DNA of 64,000 bases from DATCJA01 sp963814955 (GCA_963814955.1 CAWFEX010000016.1:78415-142414), one strand, 5' to 3'; shown: positions 38,632 to 46,969, counted from the first letter of the stretch. Numbers and translations are program-made. The notes: generated by a model from the letters alone, not told the origin.

Positions 38632-39445
38632 TTACGGCGCCGAAGATTTCTGAACGTCCGCTTCCGTGCAGTTGCCCGTGCGGCAGCGGTCGTTGTCGTC
38701 GCAGACGAACTCGAGAATCTTCCACGTGGGCTTGAGCTGCATCGCCCAGTGCTCGACGAAGGGCTTTTCGAAGACCACCGGATCGTCAAGCGTCACGTCG
38801 TAGGTCACGTTTCGCGGATCCGTGAAGCGCAGGCGCTCGACGACGTGCATCTGATCGCTGTGCCATCGTGATCCGCCGTCTTCCGGGTGATAGGCGTCGA
38901 GCAGCCACTCGTTGAGGCCGATAGTGTCGATCACGAGCGTGTCGTCTTCCCACCACGCAATCGAATCGCCCATATAGGACGGCTCGATGTCGTCAGCATG
39001 GGCGCGGTTTGGCTCCCCGAACGGAATCACGCGGAAGAAGTGCATGGTACTCGTACAGGATGACGAGTTGTGTGGGAGTCTGGATCCACTGCTGCGCGTA
39101 CGGAGACGGGATCTGCCGCGTCAGACCGTTCGGCAGGCATATTGCGGTTGGATCGTCGATCCGCACGTTCCCCGCGTACGGTCGGTTGAGGAGGCTCTTG
39201 CCCTCAGGCTTGACGGGCGGCATGTTGGCGTCGGTGTAGCGCCGCACCTGCGCCGTGTCGACGTCTTTGCCCGTGTGCGCGAACCCGGGCCCCGCCCAGA
39301 CACCGGTAAAGTCGGGTTTCCCATCCGCGGTTCGCGGAATGCTCGGCTGACTCTGGTTCGTCTGCTGCGCGCCCGTGCAGGCCGACAAGATGGTGACCAC
39401 CACAGCGGACAGCGACACGAGTCGGATGCGACGGGTCCAAGACAT
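38632..39445 (-). CDS. lipoprotein, distant GHSIG relative, frameshifted
   Basis: About 270 residues restored. The signal ends LSAC, a lipobox, so the protein should be lipid-anchored. SIPRTADGKPDFTGVWAG is the counterpart of RLPDGTVDLTGPW. CLPNGLTRQIPSPYAQQW and LVILYEY follow. An extra base at 39046-39047 shifts the frame to MHFFRVIPFGEP, MGDSIAWWEDDTLVIDTIGLN, DQMHVVERLRF and ILEFVCDDNDRC. GDSIAWWEDDTLVIDT parallels GHSIGWWEGDTLVIDT, with Asp for the His. A likely divergent member anchored in a membrane. Next gene upstream is a DUF6152, as in the other blocks. Confidence 0.7.
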
Positions 39446-39463
39446 GATGGCGACCTTATGGCT

Positions 39464-39506
39464 TTGTGACTTGTGACTTGTGACCTGTGACTTGTGACCT
39501 CGTGAC
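39464..39506. repeat. GTGACTT short tandem repeats
   Basis: Five imperfect copies of TTGTGAC / CTGTGAC between two minus-strand genes. A similar TTTGCCTTTTGACC run is at 44207-44234. Confidence 0.6.
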
Positions 39507-39511
39507 GCAGA

Positions 39512-39910
39512 TCAGTTCGGCCGCACGTCTTCCGGCGAGGCGGTGAACACGCTGCGGCCGTCGGCAAACGTCACTCGCCCACCAGAAGCATTGTTCGACC
39601 CGTCCCGCGCCCTGAAGCCGTCCACTTTGACGACGTCGCCGGTCTTCATGGCGTCTTTGGCAATGCCCTGGCGCATCAGGAAGGAGGGCGGGGCCCCCGA
39701 AAATCCCCAGGTGGTGATCTTGCCGTTCGCGTCCTTCACGTCGACGTAGAACCAGATGTGAGGATTGCGCCACTCGACCTTCTTCACCACTCCCGTGACC
39801 GACACCGGCTTGGTCCGATCGTATTCAGTGGCAAACGAGTGATGGGCCCCGGCGGGCGACGCAGCCAGAAGCGCAGAAATCGCCGCGAGGACCGCGCCCA
39901 ATGACTTCAT
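39512..39910 (-). CDS. DUF6152 family secreted protein
   Basis: 132 residues. ATG 39910 after GGAGGAGA. Signal peptide MKSLGAVLAAISALLAASPAGA, predicted mature start HHSFATEYDRTKPVSVTG, then VEWRNPHIWFYVDV, TTWGFSGAPPSFL, and VVKVDGFRARDGS. The NMELASP segment is replaced by GFSGAPP, the main deviation from the other copies. A long inverted repeat at 39927-39989 sits in its leader. Upstream on the same strand is a GHSIG gene. Confidence 0.9.
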   Translation of the reverse strand: MKSLGAVLAAISALLAASPAGAHHSFATEYDRTKPVSVTGVVKKVEWRNPHIWFYVDVKDANGKITTWGFSGAPPSFLMRQGIAKDAMKTGDVVKVDGFRARDGSNNASGGRVTFADGRSVFTASPEDVRPN

Positions 39911-39926
39911 CGGATGTCTCCTCCCA

Positions 39927-39989
39927 GACGTCTTGAAAGGCCGAACTCACACGAACGAGTCACGTATCGACCGGCCTTTCGAGACGTCT
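39927..39989. repeat. 63-bp inverted repeat in the leader of a DUF6152 gene
   Basis: GACGTCTTGAAAGGCCG and CGGCCTTTCGAGACGTC pair with one mismatch around a 28-nt loop, 17-79 bp upstream of the start codon. Could be an RNA hairpin or an operator. Confidence 0.55.
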
Positions 39990-40023
39990 CGCCCGCACGG
40001 AGTGCGGGCAACCAGATACTGTC

Positions 40024-40073
40024 GTAGCGAGGCGGAGCCACATTATCGCTGGTCTGAGGCGCAGCCTCGCTAC
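40024..40073. repeat. GTAGCGAGGC head-to-head REP pair
   Basis: GTAGCGAGGC at one end and GCCTCGCTAC at the other. The right foot overlaps the stop codon of the GHSIG gene at 40070. Confidence 0.6.
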
Positions 40074-40897
40074 TGGGGCTTCGAGTACTTGTCAGCCCAG
40101 CCTGGAATCGTCTGCACGCCGTACTGATTGTTCTCCTGGCAGATGTACTCCTGAAGATCGTCTGGCGCGCTCAGCACTGCCGTGAAGTTCACCGTGAAGG
40201 GCTTCGCGTACGCCCCGGGGTCGTCGATGGTGACCCTGTTTTCGAGGAACTCCATGTTGCGTCGCGTCCACCGTTCGATTGTGTGCAGCTGCTCGGTATG
40301 GGGGTGGCCACGCCGGTCGAACCAGAACTGGTCGTTGTAGCCGATCGTGTCGATGACGAGCGTGTCTTTCTCCCACGATCCGATCGAATGGCCGTACCAC
40401 GAAGGGTCGAGCTCCGTCGGATGCTTCCGGCCATCCACGAAGATCTGCCGATAGCTGTGGATGTTCCCTTCATGCAGGATGAACATGTGGGTGGCGCGCT
40501 TGTGCGTGTAGTTCGGCACGAAGCGGTAGGGAAACGGCGTGACGCGCGGCACGCCCATCGGCAGACAGCGATTGTGCGGCTCCTGCGTTTCATCGCGCGT
40601 CGCCATGAGCGCTTTCGCCCAGGGGAGCATCAGATTGTCGACCTCGCCCGGCTTGAGACCGCCTTCACGCTCGATGTCGTTGACCGGGCCGCCGCCAACC
40701 CACACGCCATCCAAATCCACGGTGCCGTCCGGCAGCCTCGGCGTCGGGCCGGTGCGCGGCCCGGTGCGCTTCACGGTGCTGCCACCGGGCACACGCACAT
40801 CAGTCGGTGTGTAGTCGGTTTGCGCAAGCCCTTCGACTGCGCTCAGGGCAGGGAGGGTTGCTGCTGCGATCGCGGCCACCACAAACAGGCGTCTCAT
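40070..40897 (-). CDS. secreted GHSIG-family protein (subtype III) with a repeat inside its signal peptide
   Basis: 275 residues from ATG 40897. Signal peptide MRRLFVVAAIAAATLP, then ALSAVEG encoded by the CCTTCGACTGCGCTCAGGGC repeat at 40828-40849, then LAQTDY. Core: RLPDGTVDLDGVWVGGG, LMLPWAKALMATRDETQEPHN, CLPMGVPRVTPFPYRF, NYTHKRATHMFILHEGN, GHSIGSWEKDTLVIDTIGYN, GHPHTEQLHTIERWTR, YICQENNQYGVQTIPGW. Sister of 32118 and helpful for its repair. Minus strand, upstream of a DUF6152 gene. Confidence 0.85.
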   Translation of the reverse strand: MRRLFVVAAIAAATLPALSAVEGLAQTDYTPTDVRVPGGSTVKRTGPRTGPTPRLPDGTVDLDGVWVGGGPVNDIEREGGLKPGEVDNLMLPWAKALMATRDETQEPHNRCLPMGVPRVTPFPYRFVPNYTHKRATHMFILHEGNIHSYRQIFVDGRKHPTELDPSWYGHSIGSWEKDTLVIDTIGYNDQFWFDRRGHPHTEQLHTIERWTRRNMEFLENRVTIDDPGAYAKPFTVNFTAVLSAPDDLQEYICQENNQYGVQTIPGWADKYSKPQ

Positions 40898-40948
40898 GCT
40901 CGTGCCCTCGCGGTTCACATGAAAGTGGCCAATTCTACACCCCGCCGA

Positions 40949-41008
40949 CCGGAAGCCTGAAGGCTTCCGGCTACCATGTGCGGTAGCCGGAGACCTTCAG
41001 GTCTCCGG
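40949..41008. repeat. head-to-head REP pair with covarying arms
   Basis: Minus copy 40949-40974 (GGAAGCC/GGCTTCC) and plus copy 40983-41008 (GGAGACC/GGTCTCC), GTAG feet facing. Compared with GGAGGCC/GGCCTCC elsewhere, each arm change is matched on the other side. Confidence 0.8.
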
Positions 41009-41009
41009 T

Positions 41010-43166
41010 TTACATCCGCCAGGTGTACTGCAGCTTGACCAGAAGCTGATTCGACTCGAGCTGCCAGCGGTCGAGCAGCGAGCGCACGTTGTGGTTATAC
41101 ACCACGAAGAGTTCCGCGACAGGCAGGAACGTCCAGCGCAGCCGCGTATTGACGCCAATCGACTCGCTGTCCGTGTCGTACTGAGCGTAGCTGGCGATCG
41201 ACAGATCCGGAGAAAAATTCATGCGGAGCCGCGTGCCAACCAGGCTCTGGGTGAACTCCCCGGCAGGCAGATCACCGACGTTCCGCTCGCCGTTGAATTC
41301 GACTGTGAAGAGCGGAGTCGGGTTCCATACCCAGCTCCACTCGTACTGATCGAGCTCGCCGTCATAGAAGCTGCCAGTGGTCCAGTTGAACGTCGTATAG
41401 AAGCGACGCTTCTGTGCCGTCGTCACGCCGAGCGTTCCCCGAAGCCACTGGTGCGGGCCCGGCGCAATCACGGTCCCGGGCGAGATCTCGAATGGCTGAA
41501 GGGGACGGTCGCCCGCGGGGCTCACTGTCACTTGCATCCGATCCCCGCTGCGAAACTGCAAGTTGAGCGCCTGGATCGAGGCGTCGTAGGTTTCCCATCG
41601 TCCAGACAGGTCTGTCCAGATATATGGATTTGCCCCGTAGCTCATTTGCTGAATGGGACCGCGCGCGAGCCGCGTCCGATTCGTGAGGGCAGGATTCCAG
41701 AATTGCATCGCGCGCCGGGGCACGAAGCCCAGCGACGGATCGAAGTCGCGGCCGACTCGTCGGTACCAGATCCTGGCGTCCCATTGATCGTTCGGATAGT
41801 CGATTTTGAACGCGTGCGAGGTGGTGTCTCCGCGGAGGTCGTCGCGACCTGTTGCGAGTCCCCACGTGCTCATCGAAAGGTTCTTGTCGCCGAGGAATCT
41901 CGACGTCGCATACGTAAAATCGGCGCCGACAAGCCAGCTGCCCGGCCGTCCAAGCGGATCGCCCGCTGTGGCCATGACGCCTACGTATGACTGTTGCCAC
42001 AGGTTTTGCTTGACGCGCACCACACCCATCGTCGTTCGACGATCGACGATGTCCGGCTTGTCGTCCGCGACAGTGACAAGTCCGCCGAAATTCGTGTTCG
42101 CCACGCGACCGTTGATCTTGGCGCCGGCGATGATCGGCACCTCCATCCCCCTGACCAGGCCGACGCGCCGGCTGAAGTACGGGATGACATCGCGGTTGAC
42201 GAGCGGGCCGAACTGAAAGATGTCGACGCCCTCGAGGAAGAACAGCCGCTTTTCCGGAAACAGCAGGGGAAACCGCGTGAGGTTCGTCTGGCGTGTATCC
42301 ACCTCTGTTTCCGCGAAATCGGTGTTCAACGTCAGCGACGCGGTGACGTTGGATCCAAGACGCTGGGCAACATCGAGACTGGGGCGGAATTTGCCGTCGA
42401 CCGACTGTGACGGCGCAGGGATTCCACCGCCGGCCGTGACAGAAGGCCGCATGTCCAAGCCGCGGCCCAGCGCGAAGTCGGGCACCTGTGTGAGGAGCCC
42501 GGCACGACTCGTCTGAGTAACTCGATATTGACGTGCGGCGAACGCCCACCGATCGGTTTCAAGGAGACGTTGAATGCGGCGCTGCACGTTGAAGTGCCAC
42601 TCGTGCAACCCCGGCTTGAAGTTCAATGTCTGGACCGGGATTCGGATTTCGAGGCTCCAGCCGCTCGCGTTCCTCGCCGCGGCGGCCTCCCAGATGCCAT
42701 CCCATTCCACGTTTTCGCCATCGCCGCCGGCGTTGATCAGGCTGTCGTATCGCGCGCCCCGCGGATTGACGGCGAACACGTAGCCCGACCGGCCATCAAG
42801 GAAAGGGCCCAGAACGAGGCGAATGTGATCCTCGGACTGCATCGCTGCGTCACGCGTGACGCTGAAGCCGACAATCCCGTTCGGATCGTCTTCGCAGACG
42901 ACGCCGAGGACGATCACGTTTCTACCGGCGAGCACCTGCACGGTGGTGCGAAAAGTCGGCGCCATGCCTTCGCTCGGCTCGGTTTGCGCAAACGAGTCGA
43001 CCAGTTCGGCGCCTGCCCACGCAGGCTCACTCAGTGCTCCGTCGATGGTGATGGTCTCGGCGCCGCTGCCGGCGCGCAGTATTGGAGGGGGTGGTTCCTG
43101 GCCGAAGGAAAGCGACGGCGCCAGGATCCCGATGACGACGACGAGATAAGGAAGATGCCGTTCCAG
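41010..43166 (-). CDS. DUF5916 family protein: CBM9-like domain plus beta-barrel
   Basis: About 718 residues. From 43166 the frame reads LERHLPYLVVVIGILAPSLSFGQ (signal peptide) and then TITIDGALSEPAWAGAELVDSF, the start of a carbohydrate-binding family 9-like fold (SEDHIRLVLGPFLDGRSGYVF, VEWDGIWEAAA, GWSLEIRIPVQTLNF). From about residue 210 the DUF5916 region follows (LNTDFAETEVDTRQTNLTRF, LFPEKRLFFLEG, IPYFSRRVGL). It ends in many aromatic beta-strands and a final VKLQYTWRM, as in an outer-membrane barrel. The first ATG in frame is at 42965, but that would delete the signal peptide and the first strand. No ATG/GTG/TTG is found further up, so the start is CTG 43166 or there is an upstream indel. 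Confidence 0.8.
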   Translation of the reverse strand: MERHLPYLVVVIGILAPSLSFGQEPPPPILRAGSGAETITIDGALSEPAWAGAELVDSFAQTEPSEGMAPTFRTTVQVLAGRNVIVLGVVCEDDPNGIVGFSVTRDAAMQSEDHIRLVLGPFLDGRSGYVFAVNPRGARYDSLINAGGDGENVEWDGIWEAAAARNASGWSLEIRIPVQTLNFKPGLHEWHFNVQRRIQRLLETDRWAFAARQYRVTQTSRAGLLTQVPDFALGRGLDMRPSVTAGGGIPAPSQSVDGKFRPSLDVAQRLGSNVTASLTLNTDFAETEVDTRQTNLTRFPLLFPEKRLFFLEGVDIFQFGPLVNRDVIPYFSRRVGLVRGMEVPIIAGAKINGRVANTNFGGLVTVADDKPDIVDRRTTMGVVRVKQNLWQQSYVGVMATAGDPLGRPGSWLVGADFTYATSRFLGDKNLSMSTWGLATGRDDLRGDTTSHAFKIDYPNDQWDARIWYRRVGRDFDPSLGFVPRRAMQFWNPALTNRTRLARGPIQQMSYGANPYIWTDLSGRWETYDASIQALNLQFRSGDRMQVTVSPAGDRPLQPFEISPGTVIAPGPHQWLRGTLGVTTAQKRRFYTTFNWTTGSFYDGELDQYEWSWVWNPTPLFTVEFNGERNVGDLPAGEFTQSLVGTRLRMNFSPDLSIASYAQYDTDSESIGVNTRLRWTFLPVAELFVVYNHNVRSLLDRWQLESNQLLVKLQYTWRM

Positions 43167-43183
43167 ACTGGAACCAGAGATTG

Positions 43184-44194
43184 CTACGGTTCTGTCGCCG
43201 TACGCCTTCCTCGCGGTCCGAGGGTGCCGAAGCCGCCGTCATTGCACGTCAGGTTGGGCGCGCCGCCCGGACGTCCCTGCGTTTCGATCCAGCCGCAACA
43301 GTACCCGGGCGCCCGCGCGATGCAGTCTGCGGGCAGCTTGTAGATGCCCTTGAGCTTCTTGCGGTACTCGGGATAGAGCGTCTCCGCGGACCCCATGGCC
43401 GCTTCCTTGGGAACGTTGAACGTGCGGATCATGTAGTCCTCTTCCGGGTTCTGGCCGGGGAGGTAGTGGGGCACGACGCCGGTGTCCTCGAGTGAGGGGA
43501 TTTCGTTGGCGGTATTGCAAATGGGCCGGTCGGCGGCGGTGCCGCGCGGATTCCATTGCCACACACGGCTGACGACGTGCGGCTCCGACAGATAGTACGG
43601 ATCCTCCTGGATCGTGGTGATCGTCAGCAGATCTTCCCGCCGTGTGAGGTGGATCGTGATGGTCGTGAGGTCGCTCGCCGGAATGCCGACCCCGCGGCGG
43701 ATCCACGCGGTTTTCAGGTGCGTCAACCGGGCGGTCAGCGTGTCGCCCTCCCACTTGCCGGTGGCGAATCCGCCGGCGAGGTGCAGCGCGTTGGCAGACG
43801 GATGCGGCCGCCCGTCCATCCAGATCCTGATGTCATTTCTGAGGTTGTCACCGCCGATCACCCAGGCGAGGACGCTGCCGTCGTCGGCTAGCTCGCTCCA
43901 GATTCGAAACCCCACCGGCCGGTACTGGAATACTCCGGCGGATTGCGGCAGGCACTGCCGTTCGTAGGTCGACGGGAGGTTGGACGTGTAGAGGAGGGCT
44001 TTGGCGCGCCCTTCGTCGGTGAGCGGCATCCCGGTGTAGTTGCCCATGAACTCGCCAGGACCGCGCTCGATGTAGTCCTCGTACATCCGCGTCTGGTACG
44101 ACCCCGTCAGGTCGACTTGCGCGGACACCGGCACGGCAACGGCACTCAGCGCGCCAACGATCGTGACAACCCGACGGAGAGTGACGAGATTCAT
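43184..44194 (-). CDS. secreted protein, distant GHSIG relative (family C)
   Basis: 336 residues. ATG 44194 after GGTGGAG. Signal peptide MNLVTLRRVVTIVGALSAVAVPVSA. DLTGSYQTRMYEDYIERGPG, IRIWMDGRPHPSANALH, GGFATGKWEGDTLTARLTHLK, WIRRGVGIPASDLTTITIHL, YYLSEPHVVSRVWQW and LYPEYRKKLKGIYKLP match the gene at 37563. The C-terminus adds a Cys-rich segment (ADCIARAPGYCCGW) that the paralog lacks. Stops 17 bp before the CTG of the DUF5916 gene, same strand. Function unknown. Confidence 0.7.
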   Translation of the reverse strand: MNLVTLRRVVTIVGALSAVAVPVSAQVDLTGSYQTRMYEDYIERGPGEFMGNYTGMPLTDEGRAKALLYTSNLPSTYERQCLPQSAGVFQYRPVGFRIWSELADDGSVLAWVIGGDNLRNDIRIWMDGRPHPSANALHLAGGFATGKWEGDTLTARLTHLKTAWIRRGVGIPASDLTTITIHLTRREDLLTITTIQEDPYYLSEPHVVSRVWQWNPRGTAADRPICNTANEIPSLEDTGVVPHYLPGQNPEEDYMIRTFNVPKEAAMGSAETLYPEYRKKLKGIYKLPADCIARAPGYCCGWIETQGRPGGAPNLTCNDGGFGTLGPRGRRTATEP

Positions 44195-44248
44195 TGCCAG
44201 CTCCACCTTTGACCTTTGCCTTTTGCCTTTTGACCTACACGAATCGAC

Positions 44249-45070
44249 TTAAAACCTCGCGTCGCATGGCTCGGGATTCCACTTGCTGCCGTCCTTTTCC
44301 TTCTTGAAGTGAATCGCCGTCATCCAGGGCAACTGCAGATAAACCGGATCGTTCACGACGTTGGTGTCGACCAGGTACTGGTCGCCGTTGCCCTCGGTAT
44401 GGAGATCCCAGTATTCGGTAAAGGAAGTCTTCTCGCTGTAGGGCACGCCGTTCTTGCGCAGATAGCCGGATCGGAGGTTCGTCGTGATCGACTTCATCGA
44501 CCCGTACCTCGCGCCGCCGCCCGCGCCGCGACCGCCGCCTGCCATGACCCACTGGGCTACCGACGCGCCCTGCCATGATGGCTTGGCGGTAACGGACGAC
44601 GTCTTCCCGAACTCGAACAGCCGCGTTTGCATTCCGTAGTCCGTTTCGAGCTTCAGCGTGTCGTCGTCCAGCCACGTAATGTGCAATCGGGTGGGACCGC
44701 GCATCAATCCTGGCGCGCCATAGGCCTTGCACTGTTCACCGGCCGCTTCGTCTTTGGCCGGGTCCCACGCCTCGGCAATCTTCTGCGCTGCCAGATTGAG
44801 AGGGACGCTCGGGAAATCGCCCCTGGACGGGGTGACCATGCGCCAGCGCCAGTCCTCGGAGATGATCGCGACCCAATAGCCGGTCATGTCGATCGGCGCC
44901 GCAGCGCGTGGCGTCTGTGGCACCGCCTGTCCGCCACGACCCTGGGCGAGCGGATGGCTGTCGGCTGAGAAAAGCAGTGCGAGAGCCAATGTCGCCACGG
45001 CGGCGGGTCCGCGGCTCGAAGCGAATGACACTCGCCGCGGGACCCGCCCCACGAACTGAGGCGCGATCAT
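44249..45070 (-). CDS. secreted protein of unknown family
   Basis: 273 residues. The ATG overlaps the stop of the MBL gene (ATGA), so translation is coupled. A basic n-region and VATLALALLFSADSHPLAQ form a signal peptide. PIDMTGYWVAIISEDWRWRM is followed by AAQKIAEAWDPAKDEAAGEQCKAYGAPG, TRLHITWLDDDTLKLETDYG, a Gly-rich AGGGRGAGGG loop, EYWDLHTEGNGDQYLV and WNPEPC. DMTGYWV and DDTLKLETD are reminiscent of the GHSIG core but too weak to assign. Five genes on this strand down to 39512 may form one unit. Confidence 0.65.
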   Translation of the reverse strand: MIAPQFVGRVPRRVSFASSRGPAAVATLALALLFSADSHPLAQGRGGQAVPQTPRAAAPIDMTGYWVAIISEDWRWRMVTPSRGDFPSVPLNLAAQKIAEAWDPAKDEAAGEQCKAYGAPGLMRGPTRLHITWLDDDTLKLETDYGMQTRLFEFGKTSSVTAKPSWQGASVAQWVMAGGGRGAGGGARYGSMKSITTNLRSGYLRKNGVPYSEKTSFTEYWDLHTEGNGDQYLVDTNVVNDPVYLQLPWMTAIHFKKEKDGSKWNPEPCDARF

Positions 45071-46131
45071 CGGGTTTCCGCCGGTGGGTTCTTGAGCCCG
45101 CTGTATACCGCCTCGACGAACATATCCGTCGACCACGGGCCCGACTCACGCCCCCAACGCGCCCGGTACCCGGCGGTCGGGTTCGCCTTCTTCACCTGCT
45201 CGACTGTCATGCCCTTCTTGATGAGCGCCTCGATATTGTCCTTGATGGTGGTGAGCATGTCGCGATATTCCACCAGTTCCGCATAGTCCGACACCCGGCC
45301 GTGGCCTGGCACCAGCAGTGTGCGTCCTGGTTTGAGCACGAGCGGCATGGCGGGCACCGTGAGATCCAGCAGCCTGTTGAGCGCCGCCAGCTCGCCCTGG
45401 ATGCTGCCTCCCCGCGCGGCGTCAATCACCGGGAAGTGCCGCAGGTCGAGGATATCGCCGGTGACAATCACGTCGGCCCGTCGAAAGTGGACCAGCACAT
45501 CGCCGTCCGTCACGGCGCCGATCTGCCGGATCACTTGCACCGCGTCATCGTTGACATACATCGAGCGGTAGCGCGAGGTGAACGTCTCCGATGGCCACGC
45601 GTCGGTCGGAAACTCCTCTCCATTGCCGCTGCCCTTGGTCATGCGCAGCAGCACGTTCTCATGCGAGAGGATCGTGGCGCGCGGCTCGTCGGAAAACGAA
45701 TCCGGGTTGATTTCCCGCCCGGCTGCGCTTATCGCCGCATTCCCTCCCACGTGGTCGGCCGCCGCGCTGGTGTTGATGATCATCCGGATGGGCGACGGTG
45801 TGATGGCTTTCACCGCTTCGAGCACTTTGCCAGCCATCGCTGTCGAACCACTATCGACGAGGATGACCCCGTCCTCACCGACGTGTACGGTCACGTTGGC
45901 GCCGGCGCCAAAGATGACGTAGACATTCGGGCGAATCTGAATCGTCTCGAACGGAACGTTCTCGTATGCGGGCTGCTGGGCAAACACGGTCCGGCTAAAG
46001 CCGGACACTACGTGCAAAACGCTAAAGCCGGACACGACGTACACAACGCTGAAGCCGGACACTGCACACAAGGCGAGGCGCAGTACGGAAAGCCGTGAAA
46101 TCCGGCGTTGTATCCGCATAAATCGGCCGAT
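45067..46131 (-). CDS. MBL-fold metallo-hydrolase-like secreted protein with degenerate metal motif
   Basis: 354 residues. The N-terminal hydrophobic segment is encoded by three REP copies (repeats of VSGFS, 45989-46065) and ends TVFAQQ. Then VYVIFGAGANVTVHVGEDGVILVDSG is the first sheet of the metallo-beta-lactamase fold. IINTSAAADHVGGN occupies the place of THxHxDHxGGN, where both His of HxH are replaced and Asp-His remains. SHENVLLRM, HFRRADVIVTGDI and LLVPGHGRVSDY keep the later landmarks. Catalysis may be lost or altered. The start could also be ATG 46116 or GTG 46155. Overlaps the next gene by ATGA. Confidence 0.75.
   Translation of the reverse strand: MGRFMRIQRRISRLSVLRLALCAVSGFSVVYVVSGFSVLHVVSGFSRTVFAQQPAYENVPFETIQIRPNVYVIFGAGANVTVHVGEDGVILVDSGSTAMAGKVLEAVKAITPSPIRMIINTSAAADHVGGNAAISAAGREINPDSFSDEPRATILSHENVLLRMTKGSGNGEEFPTDAWPSETFTSRYRSMYVNDDAVQVIRQIGAVTDGDVLVHFRRADVIVTGDILDLRHFPVIDAARGGSIQGELAALNRLLDLTVPAMPLVLKPGRTLLVPGHGRVSDYAELVEYRDMLTTIKDNIEALIKKGMTVEQVKKANPTAGYRARWGRESGPWSTDMFVEAVYSGLKNPPAETR
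45989..46065 (-). repeat. one full and two half REP palindromes inside a gene
   Basis: A full copy 45989-46011 (TGTCCGGCTTTAGCCGGAC on the minus strand) and two copies lacking the far arm at 46021-46038 and 46048-46065. All are in the reading frame of the MBL gene. Confidence 0.8.
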
Positions 46132-46221
46132 CATGACGGCGAGAGGATATACCACTTTCCCGTGAACGGACGAACGGTTGGACCTGTGTTACATTCGCCG
46201 CTGAGTGAAGGAGGACGCCCT

Positions 46222-46821
46222 ATGAAGGCGCGATTTCTTGCTGCCGTTCTACCTCTGGCTTTAACCGTTTGCGGCGTCGCGGCGCAGCAAGGGCAGCAAC
46301 CGCAACAGGGAGCGCGTACTCCCGAGCCTCCACGTCTTCGGCTGACGAGCAGTGGGTTTCCCGACGGCGCATCCCTGCCCCTGAGTTTCAGCTGTTATGC
46401 CCAGGGTGGCAGGGGCGGATCGCCGCCGCTTCAATGGACGAACGTGCCGGAGGGGACGGCGAGCTTCGTGCTCATGGTGAACGGGCCGGACAATCACCCG
46501 ATGGGTGGCGTCTCCGAGGAATTCTTCTGGGTGCGCTGGAACCTTCCTCCGACAACCCGCGATCTCGCTGCGAACGCACCGGTCGGTGCGGAGCTGCCCG
46601 ACGGCAGCCGCCAGGTCGTCGGTGGACGCGGAATCATGGGCTATCGACCGCCGTGTGCTCCAGCCGGTGCAGGACCGCTCCACTATCAGTTCAAGATCTA
46701 CGCGCTCGACACCATGCTGACGCTTCCGTCGAACGCCGGGCGTCCCGATGTCCTGAAGGCCATGGATGGCCACATCATCGGGACGAGCAGCTACTACGCG
46801 TTTCTGGATACGAAGCCGTAG
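46222..46821 (+). CDS. YbhB/YbcL (PEBP) family protein, secreted
   Basis: 199 residues. ATG 46222 after AAGGAGG. Signal peptide MKARFLAAVLPLALTVCGVAA, a Gln-rich linker, then the PEBP fold: LRLTSSGFPDGASLPLSFSC, SPPLQWTNVPEGTASFVLMV, FWVRWNLPPTTRDL, GIMGYRPPCAPAGAGPLHYQFKIYALD. The family has Asp-Pro and GxHxY ligand-pocket motifs. Here NGPDNHP stands for the DPDAP-type loop, so the pocket is partly changed. Ligand unknown. Divergent from the MBL operon. Confidence 0.85.
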   Translation: MKARFLAAVLPLALTVCGVAAQQGQQPQQGARTPEPPRLRLTSSGFPDGASLPLSFSCYAQGGRGGSPPLQWTNVPEGTASFVLMVNGPDNHPMGGVSEEFFWVRWNLPPTTRDLAANAPVGAELPDGSRQVVGGRGIMGYRPPCAPAGAGPLHYQFKIYALDTMLTLPSNAGRPDVLKAMDGHIIGTSSYYAFLDTKP

Positions 46822-46845
46822 TACTCTAGAACCCGTTTCATAACC

Positions 46846-46943
46846 GTAGGGTCCGGCTTTAGCCGGACCTGAAGTCCGCGCCTGCCCTTCGACTTACGCT
46901 CAGGGCACCCCGAGCATCGTCGAGGGGTGAAGGCGGACACTAG
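46846..46943. repeat. composite REP/BIME with an inner palindrome, second copy
   Basis: REP at 46846-46868, then GTCCGC and GGCGGACACTAG enclosing GCCCTTCGACTTACGC / CATCGTCGAGGGG. Nearly the same as 20340-20435. Confidence 0.75.
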
Positions 46944-46969
46944 GTCGGTTTTGAAGCCCGGGAGTTCTT

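Noticed and set aside
41362..42549. 395-codon open frame overlapping the DUF5916 gene on the same strand
   Set aside because: Out-of-frame shadow with no recognisable fold, while the DUF5916 frame has a signal peptide and barrel strands.
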